This document shows, in pieces, positions 1 to 8,656 of a stretch of DNA of 53,279 bases. A program made the position numbers and the translations under genes. The notes beneath the pieces are model-generated. The model was not told where the DNA came from. It was given only the letters and a program-made list of their open reading frames with translations, and did not search any database. Within the stretch, counting starts at the first letter, position 1. Each line of letters opens with the position of its first letter. Origin of the DNA: an uncultured Alphaproteobacteria bacterium (GTDB taxonomy: Bacteria; Pseudomonadota; Alphaproteobacteria; Rhodobacterales; Rhodobacteraceae); the NCBI GenBank assembly GCA_902596985.1, contig CACJWR010000010.1, positions 1 through 53,279 on the forward strand, given 5' to 3'.

Positions 1-200
1 GCGTTACGAGACGCTACTGCCAAACCACTGATCTCACCTTGTAAGCGCATTGCAATGGCTTGGCCCGCTGAGTCATCTTTTGCCGAATTAATTTTTTTGC
101 CTGTTGATAGCCTATTCATGGCTTGATCAACTAGACGCTGCGAGTCTTGTGCAGCTTTGGCGGCATACAATCCGCCATAATTAGTGTTTATGCTAATCAT
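1..200 (-). CDS. fliC: Flagellin, N-terminal part (cut by window edge)
   Basis: Reading leftward from ATG at 200, the first 66 residues begin MISINTNYGGLYAAKAAQ and contain the conserved flagellin D0/D1 block LSTGKKINSAKDDSAGQAIA. This is the helix that packs the filament core and serves as the export signal in flagellins. The gene runs off the left edge, so the C-terminal D0 domain and the variable (glycosylated) centre are not visible. An in-frame ATG lies two codons upstream (206), but the ribosome site GGGAG would touch it; the site is seven bases from ATG 200, so 200 is preferred. The neighbouring fliD, maf and pse genes fit with a glycosylated flagellin. No sigma-54 promoter was found upstream, unlike most flagellar transcription units here. 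Confidence 0.93.
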   Translation of the reverse strand, partial: MISINTNYGGLYAAKAAQDSQRLVDQAMNRLSTGKKINSAKDDSAGQAIAMRLQGEISGLAVASRN

Positions 201-243
201 TATCATACTCCCTATATAAACCCTACATAGAGAGACGACATGA

Positions 244-290
244 TAAGGAATATGTTTAAAAAAAAATTACTTTTTTTTAAACATACCTTA
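244..290. repeat. Long AT-rich inverted repeat upstream of flagellin
   Basis: Arms 251-265 and 271-285 are perfectly complementary (TATGTTTAAAAAAAA against its reverse complement) around a 5-base loop. The flanks TAAGG (244-248) and CCTTA (286-290) extend the pairing past a 2-base bulge. It lies 40-90 bases before the flagellin start codon. It could be an mRNA leader hairpin of flagellin or an end-of-transcript hairpin for the maf gene that reads into this region. Sequence alone does not decide. Confidence 0.6.
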
Positions 291-295
291 CCAGC

Positions 296-319
296 GTTTA
301 AAATCAGCAGATTTTAAAC
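296..319. repeat. Second inverted repeat in the flagellin upstream region
   Basis: GTTTAAAATC (296-305) and GATTTTAAAC (310-319) form a perfect 10-bp stem with the 4-base loop AGCA. It sits directly beside the longer hairpin at 244-290. Further short perfect inverted repeats lie at 364-378, 399-415 and 438-453. Confidence 0.55.
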
Positions 320-489
320 TCATTATTTTGACCTGAAGATAAAAACTATTCCTTATAAACTTAAACTTATAATAAGTTGTTTCCTTTAGAATAGATACGA
401 TACACACAGTGTATCATTCATCTCCATAAACTTTTCTCCGTTCATATAAACGGCTAAGTATAAAAATTGTTTAATTGAATTTCTATTTT

Positions 490-2577
490 TTAATTTATCT
501 GATTAAACTGATCAGATAGCTGCCTGGCAAAACGTTTATTAAGATCCTGCGCTACCCTTAAAAAATCCAAGTGAAACCCCAATTGACCTTTCACGGTTGG
601 GTCAGCTCTCAGCCCAGCTTGTAGAATATGGATATCTCTTTGTAACCCTAAAGAGTAAAATTTGTTTTTACTCATTTTCTTAATCATTCTTCCTTGCAGC
701 TTATCGAATTTTCGTAAGTCGTCATCAGAATGGGATCTTTTTTCAGCAATAGGAATCAAAATCTTGATAAGATCTCTAATTTCATTTGCCAAAACTCTAT
801 TTTTGCCAATAAATTTTTTGGTTTCTTTAATTTTGTGTGACTTATTCTGCTTTAGAGTCAACTTATGCTCTACCAACACGTCGGAAGCTGCATTCTCTAA
901 CGTATCGCTCAACTCAGTGTCAATAAACGTTTCCAATGTGCAGTGCTTAAAACCATCTATATACAAACCACCCTCAGTACAATTAAAAAATTTGAGATCT
1001 TTTTCTTTGAGTTCTATTGCAAATTGCTCATAGGCCTGCCGAAAAGCTATAAAAGTATTATTTGAAATAATCTTACCACCATGCCAGCTATCGGCCTCTA
1101 CATTGTCACCATAGACTTTCATTCTTTGCTTTGTCTTATTTTTTTCAACCATAGTCTCGCCATAATCTGCGTGTTTTGAGTAGTGCGTGCCGTCTTCAGC
1201 AAACGCTAAATCTTGCCCGACAAGTACTATTGATGAACACCCCAATTCTACAGCCAAGTCAAACGCAGCGTGTGAAACAGAGCCACCAACACGTTCGTAA
1301 TCGAACACGTCGATAGGTAATAAATCCCCTACAGGTAATCCCGAGGACATCCACATTACATTATCTGCAGGTACTTGAAAGAGTTCCGGAGTTGAATAAT
1401 TTGAAACAACAAAATGACCGATCTTACTCATATCGTTGCTGGTTATCCATTGCTCCCAAAAGCTTTTAACTTCACCATTTTTTTTTGTTTTAATGGATTT
1501 AAGATCACTGGGGTCCACATGAATAACTATATCTGGGTCAATTCCGATTCTTTGAAGGTCTTTTAATGCATGGAGAACACATATAATGAGCGCCCTTCCC
1601 TTAACTTTTTTCAGCAGGTTAATGTTTTTCTCCAAAGACGGTCCAGGGCATACAATTATTGCCGCATGTCCTTTAAGCGTATTATGAAAAGATGACGTCT
1701 GCTCGTGTATGGCCATATTAGCCAAATTATTTATTATTCTCGTCGTATCTCCACGATTAATGGTGTTAAACTTGCCCCATTGATCATTTCTTCCATTATG
1801 CACGCCTAGTATGATTTCTTCGATCTCTTGCTGAGAGATTTTTTTTATCCCCATATCAAAAATTGTGAAACGATGCATTGGACGACCGGAAAAAACCGGA
1901 ATTCCACTTTGTTTTTTAAGTGATTGATGATCAGGTAACTTAACTAACTCGGCATTACTCCTTATTACGCTTTCACAGTTTTTAGTCTCAATTGCTCCAC
2001 CTGCCAAAATAAATCTCTTTTGGCCTCTTGCAACGAGATAGTCTATAAGTCTTAAATCATCCAAGTTTATAAGAATTACTGGATCATGTTCATAATCCCA
2101 GGCTAAATCTAGTTTAAAATCAATAAAGGCATTTGCGAGCTCTTTTGAAGCAAGAAATGCTAAATTAAATGGCATTGAGCCCGCCGCTTCATTCACGCTT
2201 TGGATGGTTTTTATATTTTTCAAAAGACCCTGAACTGTCTCTTTTATATTAGGTTCTCTTTCAACAATTTCCGAGGTCGTTGGATTGTCAATATCAAAGA
2301 AACTACTTAACTTTATATTGTTATCAGCAATATAACACATTAAGGGCCTCATCTTATCTGTAATTGAACTAAAATCGGCATGTCGACCATTTGCAACGGC
2401 TTCCACCGCTTCTGAAGATAATTTTAGCAAAGATTTATACATTCTAAGAGTACGATCAATATCCAGATTGCTTAGAAATACCTTATAGTTACCTTGATCA
2501 ATATCTGCGGCTGTATTTGGAACATTTTTTTCCAATTTAAAATCTTCTTCAATCATTGCCTTATTCATTATAGTCAC
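490..2577 (-). CDS. Maf-type flagellin glycosyltransferase (motility accessory factor, DUF115)
   Basis: A 695-residue protein with the Maf/DUF115 core near residues 300-480. The core has the nucleotide-binding-like motif AAIIVCPGPSLEKNI, then ALKDLQRIGIDPDIVIHVDPSD and SIVLVGQDLAF. Maf proteins transfer nonulosonic acids such as pseudaminic acid onto serine or threonine of flagellin in the cytoplasm before export. Location agrees: the gene lies between flagellin and fliD, and pseB/pseC are nearby. It starts 10 bases after fliD and probably shares its transcript from the sigma-54 promoter at 4292-4308. The longest frame begins at GTG 2577; ATG 2568 is an alternative three codons in, eleven bases from AGGA. 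Sugar donor specificity cannot be read. Confidence 0.85.
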   Translation of the reverse strand: MTIMNKAMIEEDFKLEKNVPNTAADIDQGNYKVFLSNLDIDRTLRMYKSLLKLSSEAVEAVANGRHADFSSITDKMRPLMCYIADNNIKLSSFFDIDNPTTSEIVEREPNIKETVQGLLKNIKTIQSVNEAAGSMPFNLAFLASKELANAFIDFKLDLAWDYEHDPVILINLDDLRLIDYLVARGQKRFILAGGAIETKNCESVIRSNAELVKLPDHQSLKKQSGIPVFSGRPMHRFTIFDMGIKKISQQEIEEIILGVHNGRNDQWGKFNTINRGDTTRIINNLANMAIHEQTSSFHNTLKGHAAIIVCPGPSLEKNINLLKKVKGRALIICVLHALKDLQRIGIDPDIVIHVDPSDLKSIKTKKNGEVKSFWEQWITSNDMSKIGHFVVSNYSTPELFQVPADNVMWMSSGLPVGDLLPIDVFDYERVGGSVSHAAFDLAVELGCSSIVLVGQDLAFAEDGTHYSKHADYGETMVEKNKTKQRMKVYGDNVEADSWHGGKIISNNTFIAFRQAYEQFAIELKEKDLKFFNCTEGGLYIDGFKHCTLETFIDTELSDTLENAASDVLVEHKLTLKQNKSHKIKETKKFIGKNRVLANEIRDLIKILIPIAEKRSHSDDDLRKFDKLQGRMIKKMSKNKFYSLGLQRDIHILQAGLRADPTVKGQLGFHLDFLRVAQDLNKRFARQLSDQFNQIN

Positions 2578-2587
2578 ATTCCTCTAT

Positions 2588-4228
2588 CTAGTCTTTAGGT
2601 TTTAGAGAGTCGATGAAACCTGTCAAAAATTCTCCTGTCTTTTTAAAACCTGTAACAGCCGACTCCATGGCAGAAAATTGCCCCATATATCTTTCGGTCA
2701 TTGCTGCAATTTTTTCATCAAGATTATTTTGTTCATCCGTAAAATCTGAAATTGTCAAATTGGCTCGGGTAGTGCTTGCTGCAAGTACACCGACTGGGCT
2801 AGTAATATCTTTTATATAGCTTGAAATTTTACTGAGAAAGCTTTCACCATAGTAGATTGTAGCGGTTTGTGCAGACCCAGAGGAACTCAATCTTAAACCA
2901 GCACTATCTCCAGTGGAAGCAACATACTGTCTAGCACCATTGGAAACGCTGCCACTCAAACCTACGGAAGATAACAAACCTCCTTGACCATCTGTGCTAC
3001 TTTCTGAGAAAGAATAAACGCCACCTTTTGGTTGTAGTATATCACTTGTGTGACTTACAGACACCAATGGATTACTTGAACGTGCTATTGAGTTCACCAT
3101 AACATCGAATAAAATTGGCTCTCTCTCAAAATTTTTCTTAAAGTTGTCTTCTGTAAGACTGAGAGACCCATCTCGCTCTGTTTTAATACCAAGCTCCGAA
3201 ATATATCTTGGGTTATTCTCAAACCCTGGTAAAGCATCAGTCACTATTGATCTTATATTTCGCTTTATGCCTGCTACAATCACATCTCGAGCTAAAGCAC
3301 CTTTTTCTGTTCCATTTGCTCCTCTGTTTGTAAGATTATCTATAGTGGCATTTACACTATTAAATACATCAACAAATCCCTTGACTGTGGTAAATGCAAG
3401 ATCCGCGTCAATACTTGAAATTATTGTTGCAGCAGCGCTAGTGGTGTTGTTAAGTTTAAATTCATATCCATCAAATAAGTCAGTTATGGTATTTGTTGCT
3501 CTCGTTATCTGTACACCGTTTATAGTTAGTCTGGCATCTTGAGCTGCCACAACTTGCTTGTTTGAATTATTTGTTGAGGTATCAAAAGCAGCTAAACCTG
3601 CATCACTTCCATCTTCAGTCACATTTAAACGAAGAGCATTTTTTGCACCAGTATCAGAATTAATAATTAGTGAGAATGTACCATCACCTTTATCAGTAAC
3701 AGTTGCATTCACTCCACTCAACGCACTTAAAGCATCGGCTAAATCTGATATAGTATTGTTTGCGTCGGTTATCTGAACAGACTGGGCTGCTTTTTCACTA
3801 TTTACAGAAAAATTGGAGCCACTCCATGATCCAAAATCAATATTTATTGTCCCCTTGTTAATAGCCGCAGTTTTACTGGCAAAGCCAGAGAATTCAAGAG
3901 TTTGTGAAGAAGCAAGCGAACTCACTGAAATTGATGCATCAAATGCCTTTGCTTGAGATTGATCTGAAACTTTTACACCTACCGAGGTGCTATCAGAATT
4001 TACAGAAAATGCCGTGGCTCCTTTTGTTGAGTTCGCAAAATCTTTCATTTTGTCTAGCTCAGCTGCAATGAGCGCATAGCCTGAAATGACGGCGTTTTTT
4101 TCGTCTATATTTTTTTGAATTCTGCTTGCAATTGGTGCTGTTTCAGCCTGAACTATACTATCTACAATTTGAGTAATGTTCAGCCCTGAGCCTTGCTTAT
4201 TTATTGCGCTTAAATAATCAACTGCCAT
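2588..4228 (-). CDS. fliD: Flagellar filament cap protein FliD (hook-associated protein 2)
   Basis: 546 residues. The N-terminal FliD domain is clear (GSGLNITQIVDSIVQAE, followed by the ISGYALIAAELDKMK helix). The C-terminal part carries ISELGIKTERDGSLSL and FKKNFE, typical of FliD_C. FliD forms the pentameric cap at the filament tip and folds incoming flagellin. The very Ser/Thr/Ala-rich central region is usual for the surface domains. The start ATG 4228 follows AAGGA at nine bases. A sigma-54 promoter lies 64 bases upstream, and maf follows after 10 bases. The FliS- and FliT-like export chaperones lie elsewhere in the window (8138, 11325, 11719). Confidence 0.95.
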   Translation of the reverse strand: MAVDYLSAINKQGSGLNITQIVDSIVQAETAPIASRIQKNIDEKNAVISGYALIAAELDKMKDFANSTKGATAFSVNSDSTSVGVKVSDQSQAKAFDASISVSSLASSQTLEFSGFASKTAAINKGTINIDFGSWSGSNFSVNSEKAAQSVQITDANNTISDLADALSALSGVNATVTDKGDGTFSLIINSDTGAKNALRLNVTEDGSDAGLAAFDTSTNNSNKQVVAAQDARLTINGVQITRATNTITDLFDGYEFKLNNTTSAAATIISSIDADLAFTTVKGFVDVFNSVNATIDNLTNRGANGTEKGALARDVIVAGIKRNIRSIVTDALPGFENNPRYISELGIKTERDGSLSLTEDNFKKNFEREPILFDVMVNSIARSSNPLVSVSHTSDILQPKGGVYSFSESSTDGQGGLLSSVGLSGSVSNGARQYVASTGDSAGLRLSSSGSAQTATIYYGESFLSKISSYIKDITSPVGVLAASTTRANLTISDFTDEQNNLDEKIAAMTERYMGQFSAMESAVTGFKKTGEFLTGFIDSLKPKD

Positions 4229-4606
4229 ATTGACGTATCCTTAACCTAGTATATACATTAACGTCTCAAATTGAAATTGTTTAAAAACACGAGCAAAATA
4301 CATGCCAATGTGCTTATAAATCTCACCAAATATACTTTTGAGTTTGCATAATGTAAAAGTGTTAAAATTTGAATGGTTTTACTACTGCTCCGCTTATAAT
4401 TTTAAATTTTTATAAAAATTGCCTTGAATGCTTGATTCAATATTTGATTGAGAAGGTAGCTTTATAAGAGGATAAGAGCTTGTTAAAACAAGAACACCTC
4501 AATAAAGTTTTTATGAAATTATCAGCAAAGGGGTGACTGTAAAAAAATAAAAAAATTTGATCTCTTTTCTACAATTTATATTTAACAGCCTGTCAATTGT
4601 ACAAAG
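4229..4606. other. Gene-free region between fliD and the methyltransferase gene
   Basis: No gene is seen here. The region holds the fliD sigma-54 promoter (4292-4308), a 16-bp perfect AT palindrome at 4405-4420, and the inverted repeat TTGAAT/ATTCAA at 4424-4440. Activator (FleQ) binding sites would be expected upstream of the promoter, that is at higher coordinates in this stretch, but none can be named. Confidence 0.5.
4292..4308 (-). promoter_or_regulatory. Sigma-54 promoter of fliD-maf
   Basis: On the minus strand the sequence is TTGGCATGTATTTTGCT. It matches the sigma-54 consensus (YTGGCACG-N4-TTGCW) with GG at 4306-4305 and GC at 4294-4293, exactly ten bases apart. The predicted start of transcription is near 4281, giving a leader of about 53 bases before the fliD ATG. 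rpoN and two AAA+ activators are encoded in the same window. Confidence 0.8.
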
Positions 4607-5662
4607 TTATTCATATTTTCTCTTTAATACCATTACCTCTGAATGAAAGTTATCGAACGTTTTGTAACCAAAAACCGTAACGCTCTTTTCCACAAGAGAG
4701 TATTTGCTGAAATATGAAAGGTAGTCGTCACTTTTGATTTGCGTCTGAACCCCTATTTTCCCGTCTCGTGATAATTGCTTTCCCTCTCTAATGTTTCTTA
4801 AGAGGACATATTCAGGAGACAGCCCTTGTATTTTTTTAATATAGTTTTTGACGATGTAAGGTTCCATCTCCTGAAATGAAATGAAATTCACAAAAAGATC
4901 AATTTTACCAATTAAGTCGGCAATACGCCAATTGGGTAAAAAGTTATATTTGGGTAAGTTTGATATAAGCAAAGAGCCCGTTTGGTTGTTAAAATCATTG
5001 AAAAAATCATTGCGCTTATAAAATGATTTTTCTATATATTCTTTCGCTATTAGGAACATGGGAGGCAGATCTAAAGATATGTATTTAAAATCTCGAACGT
5101 TGGAGTGAGAAAGTATCTCTCCGAGGGTACCAAATCCTCCTCCGATCTCTAAAATAGTTTTTGGTATAAATTTTGGATCTAATTTTTTTAAAAAGCTTAG
5201 CCCCAGTAGGTAGTTCAGAGAAGACCTACTGAATGCTTTTCCATCAAACTCAAACCTTTCTTTAGGTTTTCCAATGTTACTCTCAGAAAAATCAATGATT
5301 TGCAGATTATCTGACCTACCGTGCAAAGCCTTAAACAATCTATAGTCATTAAATGCCAATTGGTAGCCAGATATTGCATCTTCAATTATCATAATCTGTC
5401 TTTTTGAAAAACTTCTTGATGCCTCCAGCAATATCTTTACATTTTCATCGTTGAAACCATTTCCAGGAATACCATATGTTGGAACAAAAAATTCTAGATT
5501 TTTTTTTATGCTTCTAAAATTTTTTACTCCTGATAACACATATTCTTCAGCTATATCAAACAATGCCTTTTGCCAAAAAGGACCAGGCTTATATTCTGGA
5601 GTTTGTTTTAATAACTCTTTTTGATAATGGTCTATATACTTTTTTCTAACATGTTTATTCAT
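4607..5662 (-). CDS. Putative sugar O-methyltransferase
   Basis: 351 residues. A class I SAM-binding motif (KTILEIGGGFGTLGEIL) lies near residues 188-204, followed by a strand and acidic residue (YISLDLPP) as expected for the ribose-contacting site. The N-terminal region with FWQKALFDIAEEY resembles the family annotated as putative sugar O-methyltransferase, seen beside sialic or pseudaminic acid genes. It lies downstream of pseC on the same strand after a 175-bp gap, so methylation of the flagellin glycan or its precursor is the natural inference. The actual acceptor is unknown. No separate sigma-54 site was found in the gap. Confidence 0.6.
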   Translation of the reverse strand: MNKHVRKKYIDHYQKELLKQTPEYKPGPFWQKALFDIAEEYVLSGVKNFRSIKKNLEFFVPTYGIPGNGFNDENVKILLEASRSFSKRQIMIIEDAISGYQLAFNDYRLFKALHGRSDNLQIIDFSESNIGKPKERFEFDGKAFSRSSLNYLLGLSFLKKLDPKFIPKTILEIGGGFGTLGEILSHSNVRDFKYISLDLPPMFLIAKEYIEKSFYKRNDFFNDFNNQTGSLLISNLPKYNFLPNWRIADLIGKIDLFVNFISFQEMEPYIVKNYIKKIQGLSPEYVLLRNIREGKQLSRDGKIGVQTQIKSDDYLSYFSKYSLVEKSVTVFGYKTFDNFHSEVMVLKRKYE

Positions 5663-5837
5663 AATTCAATGTTGGCTTTAAGATTTCTATTTAAAAGCTA
5701 CTACTAATCTGAAGAGCAAATCACAACTGAAATTTGACTAACCAAACGCCAATTAACTTAACCTAATTTAATATATTGTTATACATAAAACGCTAAAATG
5801 AAATTGCCCTAACTTGCCGAAGTTAAATTTATAAATA

Positions 5838-7022
5838 TTACAAATCTCTTTTTTTTGTAAAGAATTGTTCAAGCCTGCTACAAACTTCTAGAACATCTTT
5901 CTTTTTGAGACCTTGATGTAAAGGTACAGACAAACATTTTTCAAAATACGCTTCACTATTCTTAAAAAGACCCTTTTTAAAACCTTTCCTTTTGTAGAAG
6001 GGATGCATATGAACTGGTATATAGTGAACCTGACATCCTATCCCATTTTTTTTTAAGTATAGATACAGGTCATCTCTAGAAAATCTTTTGTCCAAAATTT
6101 CTATAGTATATAAATGATAACTAGATTTATTATTCTTTAAGATCGTTTGTGTTTTGATTGGCATTTTTTCTAAAGACACAGAATAAATATCAGCGAGTTC
6201 ATTTCTTTTCTTAACAAATTCCTCAAGCCTTTTCATCTGACTCAATCCTAATGCCGCCTGTATTTCTGACATCCGATAATTGTTTCCAAGGTATTGTTGC
6301 TCGTAATACCACATTGGCTTTTTTGTTGATCCTGTTCTTGATGGAGTAACCATACCATGTGACCTTAAACTATCAGCGAGTTCAAACTCATTTTTAGATG
6401 AAAGTAGAAGTGCTCCACCTTCACCGGTAGTAATCATTTTGACAGGGTGAAAACTAAATATCGAAATGTCGCTATACTCATTCGATCCAATTGGGCTTTC
6501 TTTATAATATGCGCCCAAAGCATGTGATGCATCTTCAATTATTTTAAACTTATAGTGTCTTGAAAGCGAAAAAAACTTTTCCATTTCACAGGGGTTACCT
6601 GCAAAATGGACCACAGTTAGGCAATCGGGAAGCTTTGATTTTTTCTTTGCCTCTTTAAGTTTTTCTTCTAGTAGGAGTGGACACAAATTTAATGTTTCTG
6701 GATCAATGTCAACAAAATCAATTTCAGCCCCAAGAGATACAGCCGCATTTGCGGTAGCTGCGAAAGTGAGTGGCGTTGTCCAAACCAGACTACCCTCCTT
6801 TATTCCAGAAACTTGGTATGCAAGTTGTAATGCTGATGTTCCACTATTTACAACTACTACCCATTCATTATCACACCATTTACCTAATTTCCTTTCAAAA
6901 GCTTGAATTTTTGGTCCACGGGATAAAAAATCAGAGCTAAGAGCATCTATAACGCTTTTCTTATCATTCCTATTTACCGATTGTGTAGAATAAAACTCTA
7001 TTGGTTTACGTTTAACTTCCAA
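5838..7022 (-). CDS. pseC: UDP-4-amino-4,6-dideoxy-N-acetyl-altrosamine transaminase (PseC)
   Basis: 394 residues of the DegT/DnrJ/EryC1 sugar aminotransferase family. The PLP lysine lies in FSFHPVKMITTGEGGAL, a form typical of PseC, and the early motif NSGTSALQLAY binds the cofactor phosphate. PseC is the second enzyme of CMP-pseudaminic acid synthesis and aminates the 4-keto sugar made by PseB. It overlaps the end of pseB by 11 bases, so the two are co-transcribed. The remaining pathway genes (pseH, pseG, pseI, pseF) are not in this window. Close relatives acting on other dideoxy sugars cannot be fully excluded, but the PseB partner favours PseC. Confidence 0.88.
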   Translation of the reverse strand: MEVKRKPIEFYSTQSVNRNDKKSVIDALSSDFLSRGPKIQAFERKLGKWCDNEWVVVVNSGTSALQLAYQVSGIKEGSLVWTTPLTFAATANAAVSLGAEIDFVDIDPETLNLCPLLLEEKLKEAKKKSKLPDCLTVVHFAGNPCEMEKFFSLSRHYKFKIIEDASHALGAYYKESPIGSNEYSDISIFSFHPVKMITTGEGGALLLSSKNEFELADSLRSHGMVTPSRTGSTKKPMWYYEQQYLGNNYRMSEIQAALGLSQMKRLEEFVKKRNELADIYSVSLEKMPIKTQTILKNNKSSYHLYTIEILDKRFSRDDLYLYLKKNGIGCQVHYIPVHMHPFYKRKGFKKGLFKNSEAYFEKCLSVPLHQGLKKKDVLEVCSRLEQFFTKKRDL

Positions 7023-7995
7023 TTTTTTCTAACCATTTGCTCAATTCACTTTTTTCTAACCATGTATTGTTATCATCACTAGTGTATGTGAAATTGTGAC
7101 TGACTTTTTTACCACCCCTTGTTCTCTTGGAACATGTATCCCATTTATTTAAAGGAGACAAAATCTTAAAATAGTCATTAAACTCGTAGGTGTATGATGC
7201 TTCGTCAGCACTAATAAGCTGTTCATGCAATTTTTCACCAGGGCGTAGACCAATCTCATTTATTTTGCAATCTGGTGCTATAATTTTTGCAAGATCTAAA
7301 ATTCTAACGGACGGGGTCTTTTTTACAAAAATTTCGGAACCTATCATTTCTTTAAACGCAAAGATAACTGTCTTAACCGCTTCTTCCAACGTTATAAGAA
7401 ACCTTGTCATTCGTAAGTCCGTAACAGGTAAGCTTCCACTATTTTTTATTTCATTGAAGAAGGGAATAACCGATCCGCGCGATCCAGCTACATTCCCATA
7501 TCTTACGACAGAAAACTTGGTTCCATGCTCTCCCGAATAAGCGTTAGATGCGGTAAATAACTTGTCAGAGGCAAGTTTTGTAGCACCATATAAATTTATT
7601 GGACTAGATGCTTTGTCAGTAGAAAGCGCTATTACTTTTTTGACCTTTTGATCAATTGACGCATCAATAACATTCATCGCTCCAAGAACATTTGTTTTCA
7701 CACATTCAAAGGGATTGTACTCCGCAGTAGGTACTATCTTTGTTGCTGCCGCGTGCACTACAAAATCGACACCAGTAAGAGCTCTATATAATCTTTCTTT
7801 GTCTCTAACATCACCAATAAAAAAGCGCAGGGCACTGCTATTAGGGTATAATTTAGCCATTTCCCACTGTTTCATTTCATCTCTTGAAAAAACAATTATC
7901 TTTTTTGGTTTGTAATTATCACAAACATATTTGATAAATGCATTACCAAACGAACCCGTTCCACCAGTGATCAATATATTTTTTTCATCTAACAT
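7012..7995 (-). CDS. pseB: UDP-N-acetylglucosamine 4,6-dehydratase, inverting (PseB)
   Basis: 327 residues, extended SDR fold. The NAD-binding motif ITGGTGSFGNAF is at residues 9-20, FSRDEMKQWEM follows (a hallmark of PseB/CapD-like dehydratases), and the catalytic YGATKLASD supplies Tyr and Lys. PseB converts UDP-GlcNAc to the 4-keto-6-deoxy-altro sugar, the entry step to pseudaminic acid. It is the first gene of pseB-pseC and is preceded by a sigma-54 promoter, which ties flagellin glycan synthesis to flagellar assembly. Its C-terminal tail is slightly degenerate compared with textbook members, but the length is normal. Confidence 0.9.
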   Translation of the reverse strand: MLDEKNILITGGTGSFGNAFIKYVCDNYKPKKIIVFSRDEMKQWEMAKLYPNSSALRFFIGDVRDKERLYRALTGVDFVVHAAATKIVPTAEYNPFECVKTNVLGAMNVIDASIDQKVKKVIALSTDKASSPINLYGATKLASDKLFTASNAYSGEHGTKFSVVRYGNVAGSRGSVIPFFNEIKNSGSLPVTDLRMTRFLITLEEAVKTVIFAFKEMIGSEIFVKKTPSVRILDLAKIIAPDCKINEIGLRPGEKLHEQLISADEASYTYEFNDYFKILSPLNKWDTCSKRTRGGKKVSHNFTYTSDDNNTWLEKSELSKWLEKIGS

Positions 7996-8052
7996 ATAGG
8001 TGTCTTAATTTCCATGAATAACACAAGGTATTTTACCGCACAAAAGTGTTAT

Positions 8053-8069
8053 AGCAATAATTATGCCCA
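8053..8069 (-). promoter_or_regulatory. Sigma-54 promoter of pseB-pseC
   Basis: The minus strand reads TGGGCATAATTATTGCT, with GG at 8067-8066 and GC at 8055-8054 (N10 spacing) and the TTGCT -12 element intact. The -24 element is TGGGCA instead of TTGGCA. Predicted transcription start is near 8042, about 47 bases before the pseB ATG. Confidence 0.65.
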
Positions 8070-8137
8070 ACTATTTATAAACAAATTTCTTTTCCTGTCG
8101 TTAGAGGGATAGGTTGAAAACACTTTAGGAGATTTGA

Positions 8138-8524
8138 ATGAGCCCGAACAAAGCATTTGATGCATATAAGAAAAGTAATAATGAATATGTTGAAGGTATA
8201 GAAACCCCACATGGAAGGGTAAAGATCCTTTTCGACACAGTTGTTGACAACATTGATAACATGATAGAAGTTCATCCCAAGACAGATTTTGTTAGCTTAG
8301 GGAAAAGCATAAATGCTATTACTGTGCTAGCTGGATCTCTGAATACGAAAGATGGTGGAGAACTGGCTAATAATCTCTTAGAACTCTATGATTACAGCAA
8401 GCGAAAGATAAATGAATATTTGGAAGATAAGAATATTAAAAAGCTTGACGAGGTAAAATCAATATTTGAAAAGTTATTAGAAGGCTGGACAGAAATTGAT
8501 CCCAAAACTACAAAAAAATACTAA
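8138..8524 (+). CDS. fliS: FliS-like flagellin export chaperone (copy 1)
   Basis: 128 residues, all-helical. The pattern is that of FliS: an N-terminal AYKKSN followed by TPHGRVKILFDTVVDNID, a central SINAITVLAGSLNTKDGGELANNLLELYDYSKRKI-type helix pair, and a C-terminal LDEVKSIFEKLLEGW. FliS binds the C-terminal D0 helix of flagellin in the cytoplasm and prevents early assembly. AGGAG at 8127 lies well placed before ATG 8138. It is divergent from pseB. A second FliS-like gene lies at 11325, so the two may serve different clients; which one serves the flagellin here is unknown. Confidence 0.72.
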   Translation: MSPNKAFDAYKKSNNEYVEGIETPHGRVKILFDTVVDNIDNMIEVHPKTDFVSLGKSINAITVLAGSLNTKDGGELANNLLELYDYSKRKINEYLEDKNIKKLDEVKSIFEKLLEGWTEIDPKTTKKY

Positions 8525-8656
8525 TCTCAGAATTTAAATACTTTATCATTTCACTTCCAATATCTTTATACTATTATTCGAATAGTGCTTAATGTCGATA
8601 CATGTATATAGAAGGAGGCATCTCTGAGCAACTTTTGCCCAAATTGGATTGTCAAC

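Larger units (their letters stand above)
201..489. other. Gene-free flagellin upstream region with serial hairpins
   Basis: No coding sequence is seen between the flagellin start and the end of the maf gene. The stretch holds at least five inverted repeats (244-290, 296-319, 364-378, 399-415, 438-453). No GG-N10-GC sigma-54 site reads toward flagellin, and no convincing sigma-28 or sigma-70 promoter could be named. The flagellin promoter is therefore not identified. Confidence 0.5.

Noticed and set aside
411-435. Possible sigma-28 promoter for flagellin (AAAAGTTT with a GATAC-like -10, minus strand)
   Set aside because: Spacing is nine rather than eleven bases and the -10 part matches only about half of GCCGATAA; it also lies in an inverted repeat, so chance is likely.
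4405-4420. 16-bp perfect palindrome AATTTTTATAAAAATT
   Set aside because: In very AT-rich spacer DNA such palindromes are expected by chance; no repeat copies were seen.
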